A stretch of DNA of 64,000 nt from Streptomyces sp. NBC_01465 (GTDB lineage: Bacteria; Actinomycetota; Actinomycetes; Streptomycetales; Streptomycetaceae), in contig NZ_CP109467.1 of assembly GCF_036227325.1 (NCBI RefSeq), positions 6,324,001-6,388,000 of the forward strand, read 5' to 3'. Under the pieces are notes generated by a model. It made no database searches. It saw only the letters and a list, made by a program, of their open reading frames with translations, and was not told the DNA's origin. A program made the position numbers and the translations under genes. Shown piece by piece: positions 24,757-32,859 of this stretch (positions are counted from its first letter, which is position 1; every line of letters begins with the position of its first letter).

Positions 24757-25764
24757 GCCGTCCCAGTTGAGGGACCAGGTCATGAGCCCCTTCAGTGCGC
24801 CGTTGTAGTGCTGCCACGCCTGCGAGACCAGGGACGGTGACATATAGCCGCCGCCCGCGCCGGACTGGGCCGGGAGACCGGGGACCTGCTTGTCGTACGG
24901 GACCTTGATGGTGGTGCCCTGGACGACGAGCCCGTTGTTCAGGCAGTCCGTCTGCGCGGTGAAGCCCTGCACGGTGCCCGCCTCGTAGGAGTCGCCGGAG
25001 CAGCCGTACATCGAGCCGTTGTAGTACTGCATGTTGAGCCACCACAGGCGGCCGTTGTCCGCGTACTTCTTCACGATGGGCAGGTACGCGCCCCAGATCG
25101 ATCCGTACGTCACGCTGCCGCCGGTGACATAGGCGGTCTCCGGCGCCATGGTCAGGCCGAAGCCGGCGGGCATCTGGGCGAGTACGCCGTCGATGATGCG
25201 GATCAAGTTGGCCTGGGAGGCCGAGAGTTGGCCGATGCTGCCGCTGCCGACGAGTCCGGTCTCGATGTCGATGTCGATGCCGTCGAAGTTGTACTGCTTC
25301 AGGATCGGGACGATCGTCGCGACGAAGCGGTCGGCGACCGCGCTGGAGCTGAGGTCGATGCCCGCGGCGGCGCCGCCGATCGACATCAGGATGGTGGAGC
25401 CGGCCGCCTTGGCCTGGCACATCTCGGCCGGGGTCGCCACCTTCACGCCCGCGTCCATGCCGTCCTCCCAGAGGACGGTGCCGTCGGAGCGGATGACGGG
25501 GAACGCGGCGTTGATGACGTTGTAGCCGTGCTGGCCGATCCGGGAATCGGTGATGGGGGTCCAGCCGAACGGCGGGTGCACGCCGTTGGCGGCGCCGTCC
25601 CAGTTCTCCCAGTAGCCCTGCAGAACCTTTCCGGTGGGCCTGGACTTGAGGGCGCAGGTGTCGGCCTGCGCGGTGTCCTGCGCCGCGGCGGCGGGCAGCT
25701 GGGCGGCGAAGACGAGCGCCACCGCGACCGTCGCGAGGCGCAGCATCCGTATCCGATGGAACAT
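24706..25764 (-). CDS. Secreted GH18 chitinase
   Basis: The 352-residue enzyme has a signal peptide (MFHRIRMLRLATVAVALVFA, cleavage near AAAAQ) and one GH18 barrel. The catalytic DxxDxDxE motif is complete at 161-168 (DGIDIDIE, acid Glu168), with SIGG (about 128-131) and MAPETAY as further family blocks. WSLNWDGSKSW near the end is the last-strand Trp. There is no chitin-binding domain. GH18 chitinases hydrolyse chitin with retention of configuration. A DasR-type operator lies about 100 bp upstream, which fits control by N-acetylglucosamine. Confidence 0.93.
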   Translation of the reverse strand: MFHRIRMLRLATVAVALVFAAQLPAAAAQDTAQADTCALKSRPTGKVLQGYWENWDGAANGVHPPFGWTPITDSRIGQHGYNVINAAFPVIRSDGTVLWEDGMDAGVKVATPAEMCQAKAAGSTILMSIGGAAAGIDLSSSAVADRFVATIVPILKQYNFDGIDIDIETGLVGSGSIGQLSASQANLIRIIDGVLAQMPAGFGLTMAPETAYVTGGSVTYGSIWGAYLPIVKKYADNGRLWWLNMQYYNGSMYGCSGDSYEAGTVQGFTAQTDCLNNGLVVQGTTIKVPYDKQVPGLPAQSGAGGGYMSPSLVSQAWQHYNGALKGLMTWSLNWDGSKSWTFGDNVKALQGR

Positions 25765-25863
25765 GCCGTGATCCTTTCCAGCCGGTCGCGGCGGCCCGTG
25801 GGGCAGGCCGAGTGCCGCGTGGCTCAGGAGAGTTGGGGGGACATGAGCACCGTGAAGGTAAGT

Positions 25864-25875
25864 TGGTACAGACCA
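25864..25875. promoter_or_regulatory. DasR-responsive element (dre) upstream of chitinase gene
   Basis: TGGTACAGACCA matches 10 of 12 positions of the palindromic DasR core TGGTCTAGACCA. It lies 100 bp upstream of the GH18 start. DasR is the GntR-family GlcNAc-responsive repressor that controls chitinase genes in Streptomyces. The same site is 31 bp upstream of the divergent membrane protein start at 25906. Confidence 0.65.
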
Positions 25876-25905
25876 TTCGTCAATGGGGTCGGCTAGGGTG
25901 CGCGG

Positions 25906-26682
25906 ATGTCAAACACGTGTACGCATGGCAGCTATCGGACGGGCGGTCTCTGGGCCGCGGCCGCCATCGCGTTCGGCGCAGTGGTGGTGGGCTCGGCGCT
26001 GGCCGGTTTCGCCATGATGGAGTTCGACGAGCGGTGCATGCAGGGGATGATCCAGGGCCCGGGTGAACTGCTGCGGGTGCGGAATCAGGCGTTTCCCCCG
26101 GCGACTGTGTGCGAGTTCGAGCGGGGAGAGGTCGTCTCTCTCGGGGGCAGGGGCGTGCTGGGCGGCCTGCTCTGGGGCGGTCTGGCGGTGCTGGTCGTCA
26201 GCATGTTCGTGGCACTGATTGCGGAGTGCTTCGAGCCGCGGACCGGGAGCGACCACGTGAAGCCGACGTCCAGGACCGAGAAGCTGCGCCGCACGGCGGT
26301 GGCTTTCTTCGTGACCGGCTCGGTGTTCGCCATGTTCTACGCACTGACCGGGTGGAAGCTCCTCGCGGGCCCGTCGTCGGCCTGCTCGGCAGGGGCGGAC
26401 TGGGGGACGAATGTGCCGAGGACGCTGGAGTACAGCTTCCTTCCACCCCAGGCGACATGCCAGTACACGAGCGGTATCACGCGCCAACTGAACCCGGACT
26501 GGCTGGCGTCCCTGACAACAGAGCTGGCGCTTCCCGCGCTGGTGGCGGGAGTCGGCTTCGCGCTCGCGTGGCGCCGCAGACGCGCGGAGCGGAGTACGAA
26601 GCCGGGCCGCCCCGATCCGCTGGGCCACCCCACCGGCGACATGGCCGAAGAGATCGACCGGATCGTGCGGGCGCCCCGCTAG
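25906..26682 (+). CDS. Hypothetical four-helix membrane protein
   Basis: The 258-residue protein has four membrane helices (about residues 15-38, 84-108, 131-149 and 205-222). Two outer loops each contain cysteines (RCMQGMIQ...ATVCEFERG and SSACSAGADWG...ATCQYTSG), suggesting disulfides. The two halves look related (LLRVRNQAFPPATVCEFERG versus LEYSFLPPQATCQYTSG), so it may have arisen by internal duplication. The C-terminal tail is polar. Family not recognised. Its stop codon is inside a terminator hairpin. Confidence 0.68.
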   Translation: MSNTCTHGSYRTGGLWAAAAIAFGAVVVGSALAGFAMMEFDERCMQGMIQGPGELLRVRNQAFPPATVCEFERGEVVSLGGRGVLGGLLWGGLAVLVVSMFVALIAECFEPRTGSDHVKPTSRTEKLRRTAVAFFVTGSVFAMFYALTGWKLLAGPSSACSAGADWGTNVPRTLEYSFLPPQATCQYTSGITRQLNPDWLASLTTELALPALVAGVGFALAWRRRRAERSTKPGRPDPLGHPTGDMAEEIDRIVRAPR

Positions 26683-26698
26683 GGGGGAGCGGGGCGCC
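26670..26698 (+). terminator. Hairpin terminator spanning the stop codon
   Basis: GGCGCCCCGCT and AGCGGGGCGCC form a perfect 11-bp stem with a 7-nt loop. The left arm overlaps the last codons and stop (26680-26682) of the membrane protein gene. The following 170 bp to the MerR gene hold no recognisable gene. Confidence 0.7.
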
Positions 26699-26870
26699 GG
26701 CCGTCGATCGCTGCCGCATCCTGTGGTGCGCGGACCCCGGCGACCTGCCTCAATGCCGATTCACTCGGGGCGCCATTGCCCCGACAGATCCGATGGAGCG
26801 ATCCCTCAGAGTGTCCGGGCGCCGTCTCGGGCTCCGCTCAACCGGCGCTGGAGTACGGCAGACCGTGCAC

Positions 26871-27227
26871 TCAGCCTTGGGCGCGCAACGGGCATCCCGT
26901 GCCGACGCGCTCCGTCAACTCCCCGCGCAGTGCGGCGAGTTCGGCCATCCGTACGTCGATGACCCGGATCTTCTCCTCGAACAGCGCGGACAGGGCCTCC
27001 GCGCTGTCCGGCACCTTGCGCAGCTCCTCGCCGTTCTTCGCGATCTCCGCCAGCGAGAATCCGAGCGCCTGCGCGGTCCTGACGTACTGCAGCCAGGCCA
27101 CCGTCTCGGGGGCGAAGTCCCGGTACCCGTTGGGCAGTCGCTGCCCCGTGACGAGACCGACCTTCTCGTAGAAGCGGATGGTGTCCCTGGACACGCCCGC
27201 CAGTGCGGACAGCTCCCCGATGCGCAT
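26871..27227 (-). CDS. MerR-family transcriptional regulator
   Basis: The start at 27227 (MRIGELSALAGVSRDTIRFYEKVGLV) follows GGGGAG. The 118-residue protein has the N-terminal MerR winged helix, the second helix block YRDFAPETVAWLQYVRTAQALGFSLAEIA, and a dimerisation coiled coil (FEEKIRVIDVRMAELAALRGEL). Only one Cys occurs near the C-terminus, so metal sensing is unlikely; small-compound sensing is more probable. It is divergent from a small membrane protein gene with a MerR-style promoter between them. Confidence 0.88.
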   Translation of the reverse strand: MRIGELSALAGVSRDTIRFYEKVGLVTGQRLPNGYRDFAPETVAWLQYVRTAQALGFSLAEIAKNGEELRKVPDSAEALSALFEEKIRVIDVRMAELAALRGELTERVGTGCPLRAQG

Positions 27228-27253
27228 GCGCTGACTCCCCGTCGGTGATGGGC

Positions 27254-27285
27254 TTGACCTTGGACCGTGCTCCACTGTTTAGCGT
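27254..27285 (+). promoter_or_regulatory. MerR-type promoter with long spacer
   Basis: A -35 box TTGACC (27254-27259) and a -10-like TAGCGT (27280-27285) are 20 bp apart, longer than the usual 17-18. The spacer carries the dyad TGGA-N6-TCCA. Long spacers with a central dyad are typical of promoters activated by MerR proteins through DNA untwisting. It points toward the membrane protein gene at 27323. Confidence 0.6.
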
Positions 27286-27322
27286 GAGGCTCCGTCGGTC
27301 CGAAACGATCAGGAGCCCCGGA

Positions 27323-27808
27323 ATGATTCCTCTCGCCGTCCCCGCACGCCCCGGCTACCTCCGCGCCGTCCGCGCGAGCGCCTGGTACGACCTTGTCGTC
27401 ACGGCGGGGTTCGCGACTCCGTGGACGTACGCACTGGTGCATGACGCGCTGTCGTCGCTCGGCCGGGCATCGGGCCTGGGCGAGATGCCCCAACTGGACA
27501 CAATGCAGACGCTGTTCGCGAATCTGATGGGCTCGGTCGTGGTCGTCTGGGCGCTCCTGCGCATCACGAAGCCGCAGCCGGTGCACGGCTTGTTCGACGG
27601 CATCGCACGCATCCTGTTCTCCGCGTGGCTCGCGTACGCACTGGTCGACGGCGCACCGCACCTGCTGTGGGGGTTCCTCGGCGTCGAAGTGGCCTTCGGG
27701 ATCGTTCAGCTCGTGCCGCTGTGGCGAAACGACGCCACCCGGAACAGCTCCCGTTCGGCCGGCCCCGTCCAGCAGCCGTCCCTCAGCAGCGGGCCGACGG
27801 ACGGGTAG
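27323..27808 (+). CDS. Small membrane protein under MerR control
   Basis: The ATG at 27323, preceded by AGGAG, gives 161 residues with four helices (about 23-42, 66-83, 90-110 and 113-132). The C-terminal tail is polar. It resembles DoxX/DUF4345-like small membrane proteins often paired with regulators, but assignment is not firm. Its last 103 bp overlap the end of the opposing Nudix-MDR gene, an unusually long tail-to-tail overlap, so the true C-terminus of one of them may differ. Confidence 0.7.
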   Translation: MIPLAVPARPGYLRAVRASAWYDLVVTAGFATPWTYALVHDALSSLGRASGLGEMPQLDTMQTLFANLMGSVVVVWALLRITKPQPVHGLFDGIARILFSAWLAYALVDGAPHLLWGFLGVEVAFGIVQLVPLWRNDATRNSSRSAGPVQQPSLSSGPTDG

Positions 27809-29826
27809 CGGGCGACCATCTCGCCGAGGTCGAGCAGGGGCAGGTCGTCGAGAGCCGGGTAGACGACGACCTTGCCGGGGATGCGGCGGTCGCGTACCGC
27901 ATCCAGGCCGTCGAGCGCGCCCGCCATCCCGCTCACCGCGCCCACCGACAGGTTGGTGTCGAGACGGCCGTCGGCCACCTGGGCCAGCACCGCGCGCATG
28001 TCCGCCACCCCACTGCCCGACGTACCGACGAAGTACAGGCGCTTCACCGTGTACGTGTCCAGGTCAATGGGGCAGGGCGCATCGGTGGCGATCCCCGCGA
28101 ACACATTGACGATCCCGTGCCCGGCCGCGTCGGCGATCGCCGTACGGATCAGGTCGGGGACCGGCGCCATCACGAAGCAGTAGTCGACGGGGCCGCGCGG
28201 GTGCTCGGTCTCCGGGTCGAACAGACGCACCTCGACGCCCCGTTCGGCGGCGGTGCGCGCGACACGGTGGTCGAGGGCGGCGGCGCGCGCCGGATTGCGT
28301 ACGGCGCCTTCGACCAGCGCCTTGGGCCGCGAGGAGACGATCGCGCGCACCATCGCCATGACGCCCGTGGGGCCGCCCGCCCCCACGACGTTGACGTGAT
28401 CGCCGTCGCGGAGTTCCCCGGTGGAGGGGATCGCGTCCAGGCAGTCGGCGAAGTCGTCCGAGGTCGTCGCCGCGATCCGCAGGTTCTGATAGTGCACCCG
28501 CCCCACGGGGACGTCGACGGGCCGCCCGAACCGCCCGCCGCCGGTCGCGATCAGCACCAGGCCGTCGTTGGCCACCAGCGGCAGCAGCCGCTCCAGCTCG
28601 TCGGCGTCGGAGCCGCGGTAGAGGAGGTCGTCGACGGACCGAGGTGCGAGCGCGGCGGGCTCGACGACGGTCAGCCCCGCGACCTCCGCAGTGCCCAGCC
28701 GCCGACCGCTCCCGGACAGGTCGAGCCCGCCCGGGCCGCCCGTACCGGCGACCAACACCGTCCCACCCGCCCGCAGTTGGCGCCGCTCGCGGACGGCGTA
28801 CGCATGCTCCACGCACGACCACGGCTCGACGAGCGCCAGTTGGCTCGCCGACGGCTCCTCGGGCGCCGGGATCAGATAACTCTCGCCATCGGCCGCGACG
28901 GTGGCCCGCTCGTCCAGTAGGACGTACTGCTGAAGGCCGCCCTCGAAGTTGTAGCCGAAGGCGCCGGTGGAGGCGGCCGTGGCGAGATCCCTGAAGTTGG
29001 CCTGCACGACGTACCGCCCGCCGACGACCGCACTGCTCACTCCGCCCCCGACGGCGACGACCCGCAGCACGACCTCGTGCCCCGGCACGGTCGGCAGCTC
29101 ACCGGGTACGTAGGACGGGCTGTCCCGCAGCGAATCGTCGTGCAGCACAGGTGACTTGCGCACATGCCGGTCGAACTGGTGCCGCAGTTTCACGTCCGAG
29201 AAGCACAGCCCGACACACTCCACCCGGGCGAGGATCTGGCCGTCGGCTGGTACGGGGACAGGCTTGTCCCGTACGAGACGTGCCTGGTCGGGACCGGTGA
29301 TCTGGACGGCGGTGTGCGTGCTCGGAGTCCTGGCGTCCCCCTGGTGACGGTCGAGCAACCGCGTCAGCGGCTCCCGGACGTCCGCGGGGTACAGCCCCAG
29401 CCCGGCGAACTCGTCCGGTGCGGCCCACAGGAGTTCGAAGCTGTTGTCCGGACGGTTCTCCTCGGCCTCAGGACCGGACAGGACCGGCCTGCCCACGACA
29501 TCCGTCATCAGGAAGTACGAGGCAGGCCGGTCGTTGTGGTGACCGGTCCACAGGAGCCGCTCGATCCGGGCCGAGAGCGTCGTCTCCTCCGTGAGCTCGC
29601 GGAGCGCCGCCTCCTCGGCCGTCTCGTCCGGCTCGACATGGCCGCCGACCAGTACCGCGTAGTGATGTCCCGGGCAGGCCGGACCTGCCACACCGGTGCC
29701 CCGGCATATGGCGCATGCGGTCGACCGTTCGCGCTGCAAGAAGCGCTTGACGACCAACACCCTTGCTCCGTGCACGACTACGGCGACCGCTCTCGGTATC
29801 GACATGCCCCAGAGCATCGCACGCAC
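27706..29826 (-). CDS. Nudix hydrolase fused to zinc-type alcohol dehydrogenase (MDR)
   Basis: The 706-residue protein is a fusion. Residues 1-170 are a Nudix domain with an almost canonical box at 62-84 (GHVEPDETAEEAALRELTEE); Thr replaces the usual Gly near its end. It also has an inserted CAIC...CPGHH cluster (38-54) that could hold zinc. From about 178 a medium-chain dehydrogenase follows: VECVGLCFSDVKLRHQFDRH, VPGHEVVLRVVAVGGGV, then two nucleotide-binding-like stretches (VLVAGTGGPGGLDLSG and VNVVGAGGPTGVMAMVRAIV). GTG at 29826 is chosen because GGAGG lies 8 bp upstream. It is 18 bp downstream of the carboxymuconolactone-decarboxylase-like gene, so both form an operon divergent from an ECF41 sigma factor. 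Confidence 0.82.
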   Translation of the reverse strand: MRAMLWGMSIPRAVAVVVHGARVLVVKRFLQRERSTACAICRGTGVAGPACPGHHYAVLVGGHVEPDETAEEAALRELTEETTLSARIERLLWTGHHNDRPASYFLMTDVVGRPVLSGPEAEENRPDNSFELLWAAPDEFAGLGLYPADVREPLTRLLDRHQGDARTPSTHTAVQITGPDQARLVRDKPVPVPADGQILARVECVGLCFSDVKLRHQFDRHVRKSPVLHDDSLRDSPSYVPGELPTVPGHEVVLRVVAVGGGVSSAVVGGRYVVQANFRDLATAASTGAFGYNFEGGLQQYVLLDERATVAADGESYLIPAPEEPSASQLALVEPWSCVEHAYAVRERRQLRAGGTVLVAGTGGPGGLDLSGSGRRLGTAEVAGLTVVEPAALAPRSVDDLLYRGSDADELERLLPLVANDGLVLIATGGGRFGRPVDVPVGRVHYQNLRIAATTSDDFADCLDAIPSTGELRDGDHVNVVGAGGPTGVMAMVRAIVSSRPKALVEGAVRNPARAAALDHRVARTAAERGVEVRLFDPETEHPRGPVDYCFVMAPVPDLIRTAIADAAGHGIVNVFAGIATDAPCPIDLDTYTVKRLYFVGTSGSGVADMRAVLAQVADGRLDTNLSVGAVSGMAGALDGLDAVRDRRIPGKVVVYPALDDLPLLDLGEMVARYPSVGPLLRDGCWTGPAERELFRVASFRHSGTS

Positions 29827-29844
29827 CCGGGATGCCTCCGCGGG

Positions 29845-30327
29845 TCAGTCGAGCGCTGCGAACGCCCCCGGCTCGTACGAACCACCCTGGTTGTGCAGGA
29901 TCACGCCGACCCGGTTGGCCGCGTTGATCATCGAGACCAGCCAGACCAGCGCACCGACCTGATCGTCGTCGTAGTGCTTGCGCAGCGCGGCCCACGTCTC
30001 GTCGGAGACGCCCTGGGCGGCGTCCGCGAGCCGGGTGCCCTCCTCCGTGAAGGCCAGCACCACGCGCTCGGCCTCGGTGAACACGGTGGTGTGGCGCCAG
30101 GCGGAGACCAGGCCGAGCCGCAGTGCGGTCTCGCCCGCGGCTGCGCCCTCCTTGAGGTGGACGTCCACGCAGAAGCCGCAGCCGTTGATCTGGCTGGCGC
30201 GCAACTGCACCAGTTCGCGCAGGGACTTGGGAAGGGTGGACTGTTCGATGGCCACCGAGGCGCTGTAGAACCGCTTGGCGACCTTCGCCGCGGTCGGGCT
30301 GTCGAGCAGATTGAAACGGGGTTCCAT
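29845..30327 (-). CDS. Carboxymuconolactone decarboxylase / AhpD-like protein
   Basis: The 160-residue protein has the AhpD core LRELVQLRASQINGCGFCVDVHLKEG, with redox cysteines 50 and 53 and His57. This is the CxxC-x3-H pattern of alkylhydroperoxidase-like members rather than true decarboxylases. MINAANRVGVILHNQGGSYEP is the typical end. The start MEPRFNLL (30327) follows GAGGACG. Such genes are the commonest neighbours of ECF41 sigma factors, and here the sigma gene is divergent. It probably acts as a small thiol peroxidase or reductase in the cytoplasm. Confidence 0.88.
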   Translation of the reverse strand: MEPRFNLLDSPTAAKVAKRFYSASVAIEQSTLPKSLRELVQLRASQINGCGFCVDVHLKEGAAAGETALRLGLVSAWRHTTVFTEAERVVLAFTEEGTRLADAAQGVSDETWAALRKHYDDDQVGALVWLVSMINAANRVGVILHNQGGSYEPGAFAALD

Positions 30328-30439
30328 GACGTCGTCCTCACTCGTGGTGTCGTGTGCTGCCGCACTGGACGAACACAAGATGCCGATGCCACCGCTCTTG
30401 TGACGGTGGGGAGTTGTGACGTGCGCCACCGGCCGGAGG

Positions 30440-30466
30440 TGTCACACGGAGGCGCCGGCCGGTGTC
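30440..30466 (+). promoter_or_regulatory. Possible ECF41-type promoter
   Basis: TGTCACA (30440-30446) is followed 16 bp later by TGTC (30463-30466). The published ECF41 signature is a TGTCACA -35 box and a CGTC -10 box, so the -35 is perfect and the -10 has one mismatch. It points to the sigma gene at 30510, which would mean autoregulation. Confidence 0.45.
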
Positions 30467-30509
30467 TCGTGTGCGACACATCCGCGAGCGGAACGGGCAG
30501 GAGCCGGGC

Positions 30510-31403
30510 ATGGGCGAGCACACGAGGGACGGCATCACCGAGGCGTTCGTCGCCCACCGCAATCTGCTCTTCACCGTCGCCTACGAGATGCTCGGCTCCG
30601 CCGCCGACGCCGAGGACGTCCTCCAGGAGACCTGGCTGAAGTGGGCGGGCGTCGAGCCCGGCACCGTACGGGAACCGCGCGCGTACCTGGTCCGGATCAC
30701 GACGCGCCAGGCGCTGACCCACCTCCGTACGCTCGGCCGCCGCAAGGAGTCCTACGTCGGCCCCTGGCTGCCCGAACCGCTCCTGACCGCGCCCGACGTG
30801 GCCGAGGACGTCGAGCTGGCGGACAGCGTGTCCATGGCGATGCTGCTGGTCCTGGAGACGCTCTCCCCGACCGAGCGGGCGGTGTTCGTACTGCGCGAGG
30901 TCTTCGCGGTCGAGTACGAGGAGATCGCCGAAGCCGTCGACAAGAGCCCGGCCGCGGTCCGCCAGATCGCCCACAGGGCGCGAGCCCATGTGGCCGCGCG
31001 CCGGCCGCGCGGGGCCGTCTCCGCGGCCGAGACCAAGGACGCGCTCACCGCGTTCCAACAGGCCGTGGAGACAGGCGACTTGCGCGGTCTGCTCGACGTC
31101 CTCGCTCCGGACGTCGTCTTCCTGGGCGACGGCGGCGGAGTCGTGCAGGCCACCCTGGCGCCGGTCGTGGGGGCCGAACCGGTGGCCGCGCTGCTGGCCG
31201 CCGGGCGCCTCGGCGGAAGCGCGGCGGCAGCCCTGCGGCCGGCGCAGGTCAACGGCTGTCCGGCGCTGATCCTCCGGCTCGACGGCGCGATCGACACCGT
31301 GATCGCGGTGCGTGTCGACGAAGGGCTCATCACCGGGCTCTACGCCGTGCGGAACCCTCAGAAGCTGTCGCGCGTGGAGAGGGAGACGGCAGTGAGCCGT
31401 TGA
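30510..31403 (+). CDS. ECF41-type sigma factor (second copy)
   Basis: The 297-residue protein has sigma region 2 (YEMLGSAADAEDVLQETWLKW), region 4 (LSPTERAVFVLREVFAVEYEEIAEAV) and a SnoaL-like extension (FQQAVETGDLRGLLDVLAPDVVF). ECF41 marks are complete: WLPEP at 86-90, DGGG, and NPQKL near the end. AGGAG precedes the ATG at 30510. It is divergent from the CMD/Nudix-MDR operon, matching the oxidoreductase-type context known for this group. It is distinct from the copy at 6379, sharing only family motifs. Confidence 0.92.
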   Translation: MGEHTRDGITEAFVAHRNLLFTVAYEMLGSAADAEDVLQETWLKWAGVEPGTVREPRAYLVRITTRQALTHLRTLGRRKESYVGPWLPEPLLTAPDVAEDVELADSVSMAMLLVLETLSPTERAVFVLREVFAVEYEEIAEAVDKSPAAVRQIAHRARAHVAARRPRGAVSAAETKDALTAFQQAVETGDLRGLLDVLAPDVVFLGDGGGVVQATLAPVVGAEPVAALLAAGRLGGSAAAALRPAQVNGCPALILRLDGAIDTVIAVRVDEGLITGLYAVRNPQKLSRVERETAVSR

Positions 31404-31425
31404 GCACGGGGCGGACGGGCGGGGA

Positions 31426-32397
31426 ATGGCAGCGATGCGCGAGGCGGCGGACCGGTGGCTGCGGGGGTGGACCTGGGCGCGCGGGCGCGTCCTCGCGGCG
31501 CTCGCCGCCACGTCCGCCGTCCTGATGGTCTTCCACTCCGCCGTGCCCAACACCGGTGCGCACCTGGGCAGTTTGGTCGAGGCGTTCCTGCCCTGGACGG
31601 GCCTCGCCGTCCCGGTGCTGCTCGCCGCGGCCCTGCTGCGCCGCTCGGCCACCGCGCTGGTGGCCCTGCTGCTCCCGGTGGCGGCGTGGACGTACCTCTT
31701 CGGCGGAACGCTCCTCGCCGGGGACGGCGGCGCGCACGACATCACGGTGGTCCAGCACAACGTCAGCGACGTGAACACCGACCCCGCCGACACCGCGAGG
31801 GCGCTGATGGAAGCCGGCCCGGAGCTCATCGCCCTGGAGGAGCTGACACCCGCCGCGCTGCCGCTCTACGAGAAGACGCTGGCGCCCGTCTACCCGTACC
31901 ACGCGGTCGAAGGGACGGTCGGCCTCTGGTCGACGTACCCGCTGTCGGACGTGACGCACCTCGACATCAGGCCCCCGGGGATCACCGACACCGGCTGGAA
32001 CCGCGGACTGCGGGCCACCGCGCGTACGCCATGGGGCGAGACCGCGGTCTACGCCGTCCACCTGCCGTCGGTCCGCTTCCGGCCCACCGGCTTCGCCTCC
32101 GGCAACAGGGACGACAGCGCCGGCCTGCTGGGGGAGGCGCTCGCCGCCGAGAAGCTTGAACGGGTGATCGTGCTGGGCGACTTCAACGGCACCGCGGACG
32201 ACCGCGGACTGGCCCCGGTCACCTCGCACATGACGGCGCCGCCGGGGGACTTCGCGTTCAGCTGGCCGAAGACCTTCCCCGTGGCGCGTATCGACCAGGT
32301 CATGGCCCGCGCGGCAACGGTCACCGACATCCGCACCCTGCGCGCGACCGGCAGCGACCACCTCCCGATCGCGGCCGGCATCCGCTTCGCCTCGTGA
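31426..32397 (+). CDS. Membrane-anchored endonuclease/exonuclease/phosphatase-fold protein
   Basis: The 323-residue protein has three N-terminal membrane helices (about 22-40, 50-70 and 73-95), then an EEP domain of about 220 residues: VVQHNVSD, LIALEELTP (catalytic Glu), VYAVHLPS, VIVLGDFNGTADD and the terminal GSDHLPIAAGIRF with the catalytic His. This layout is common in Streptomyces and places the phosphodiesterase-type domain outside the membrane. Starts at 31426 or 31435 are both possible. It lies 22 bp after the sigma gene on the same strand and may be co-transcribed. Confidence 0.85.
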   Translation: MAAMREAADRWLRGWTWARGRVLAALAATSAVLMVFHSAVPNTGAHLGSLVEAFLPWTGLAVPVLLAAALLRRSATALVALLLPVAAWTYLFGGTLLAGDGGAHDITVVQHNVSDVNTDPADTARALMEAGPELIALEELTPAALPLYEKTLAPVYPYHAVEGTVGLWSTYPLSDVTHLDIRPPGITDTGWNRGLRATARTPWGETAVYAVHLPSVRFRPTGFASGNRDDSAGLLGEALAAEKLERVIVLGDFNGTADDRGLAPVTSHMTAPPGDFAFSWPKTFPVARIDQVMARAATVTDIRTLRATGSDHLPIAAGIRFAS

Positions 32398-32409
32398 GGG
32401 CGGGCTGTC

Positions 32410-32760
32410 TCAGAGGTCGGTGGCGCGCTCGTGACGGGTTTCGTACAGCCCGACTTCGCTGCCGCCGGGCAGCCGGAACCTGGTCACCCGTCCCCAGCGC
32501 GCGTCGGTGAGCGGCTGGGTGAACTCCACGCCCTGTGCGGTCAGGGCCGACACGGCCGCGTCGACGTCGTCGCACATCAGATAGAGCTCCTGCGACTCGG
32601 GGCCGTCCGTCGGATGCACGGCGAGCTCCGCCGGCGGCAACTTGAAGATCAGCCAGCCGCCTCCCGCGTCGACGTGCGGATACTCCAGCACATCCCTGAA
32701 GAAGGCCCGGTCCGCCTCTGCGTCGCGGCTGTGGACGATGACGTGCGCACCATTGATCAC
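32410..32760 (-). CDS. VOC-family (glyoxalase/bleomycin resistance-like) protein
   Basis: The 116-residue protein starts at a GTG (INGAHVIVHSRDAEADRAFFRDVLEY). It shows the paired beta-alpha-beta-beta-beta modules of the vicinal oxygen chelate fold, ending GRVTRFRLPGGSEVGLYETRH with the metal-site Glu. Such proteins bind a divalent metal and act on, or sequester, small compounds. The specific substrate is unknown. It is convergent with the EEP gene (12 bp) and divergent from the GNAT gene. Confidence 0.82.
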   Translation of the reverse strand: MINGAHVIVHSRDAEADRAFFRDVLEYPHVDAGGGWLIFKLPPAELAVHPTDGPESQELYLMCDDVDAAVSALTAQGVEFTQPLTDARWGRVTRFRLPGGSEVGLYETRHERATDL

Positions 32761-32859
32761 GCGGGCCAGGGTAGGCCCACGCACCGGCAGACCGGCGTTG
32801 TCAGCGCCGTGAAGTACGGTGCCGTGCAAGATCTGCAACACGGGTGGGGGAGAAGGAAG

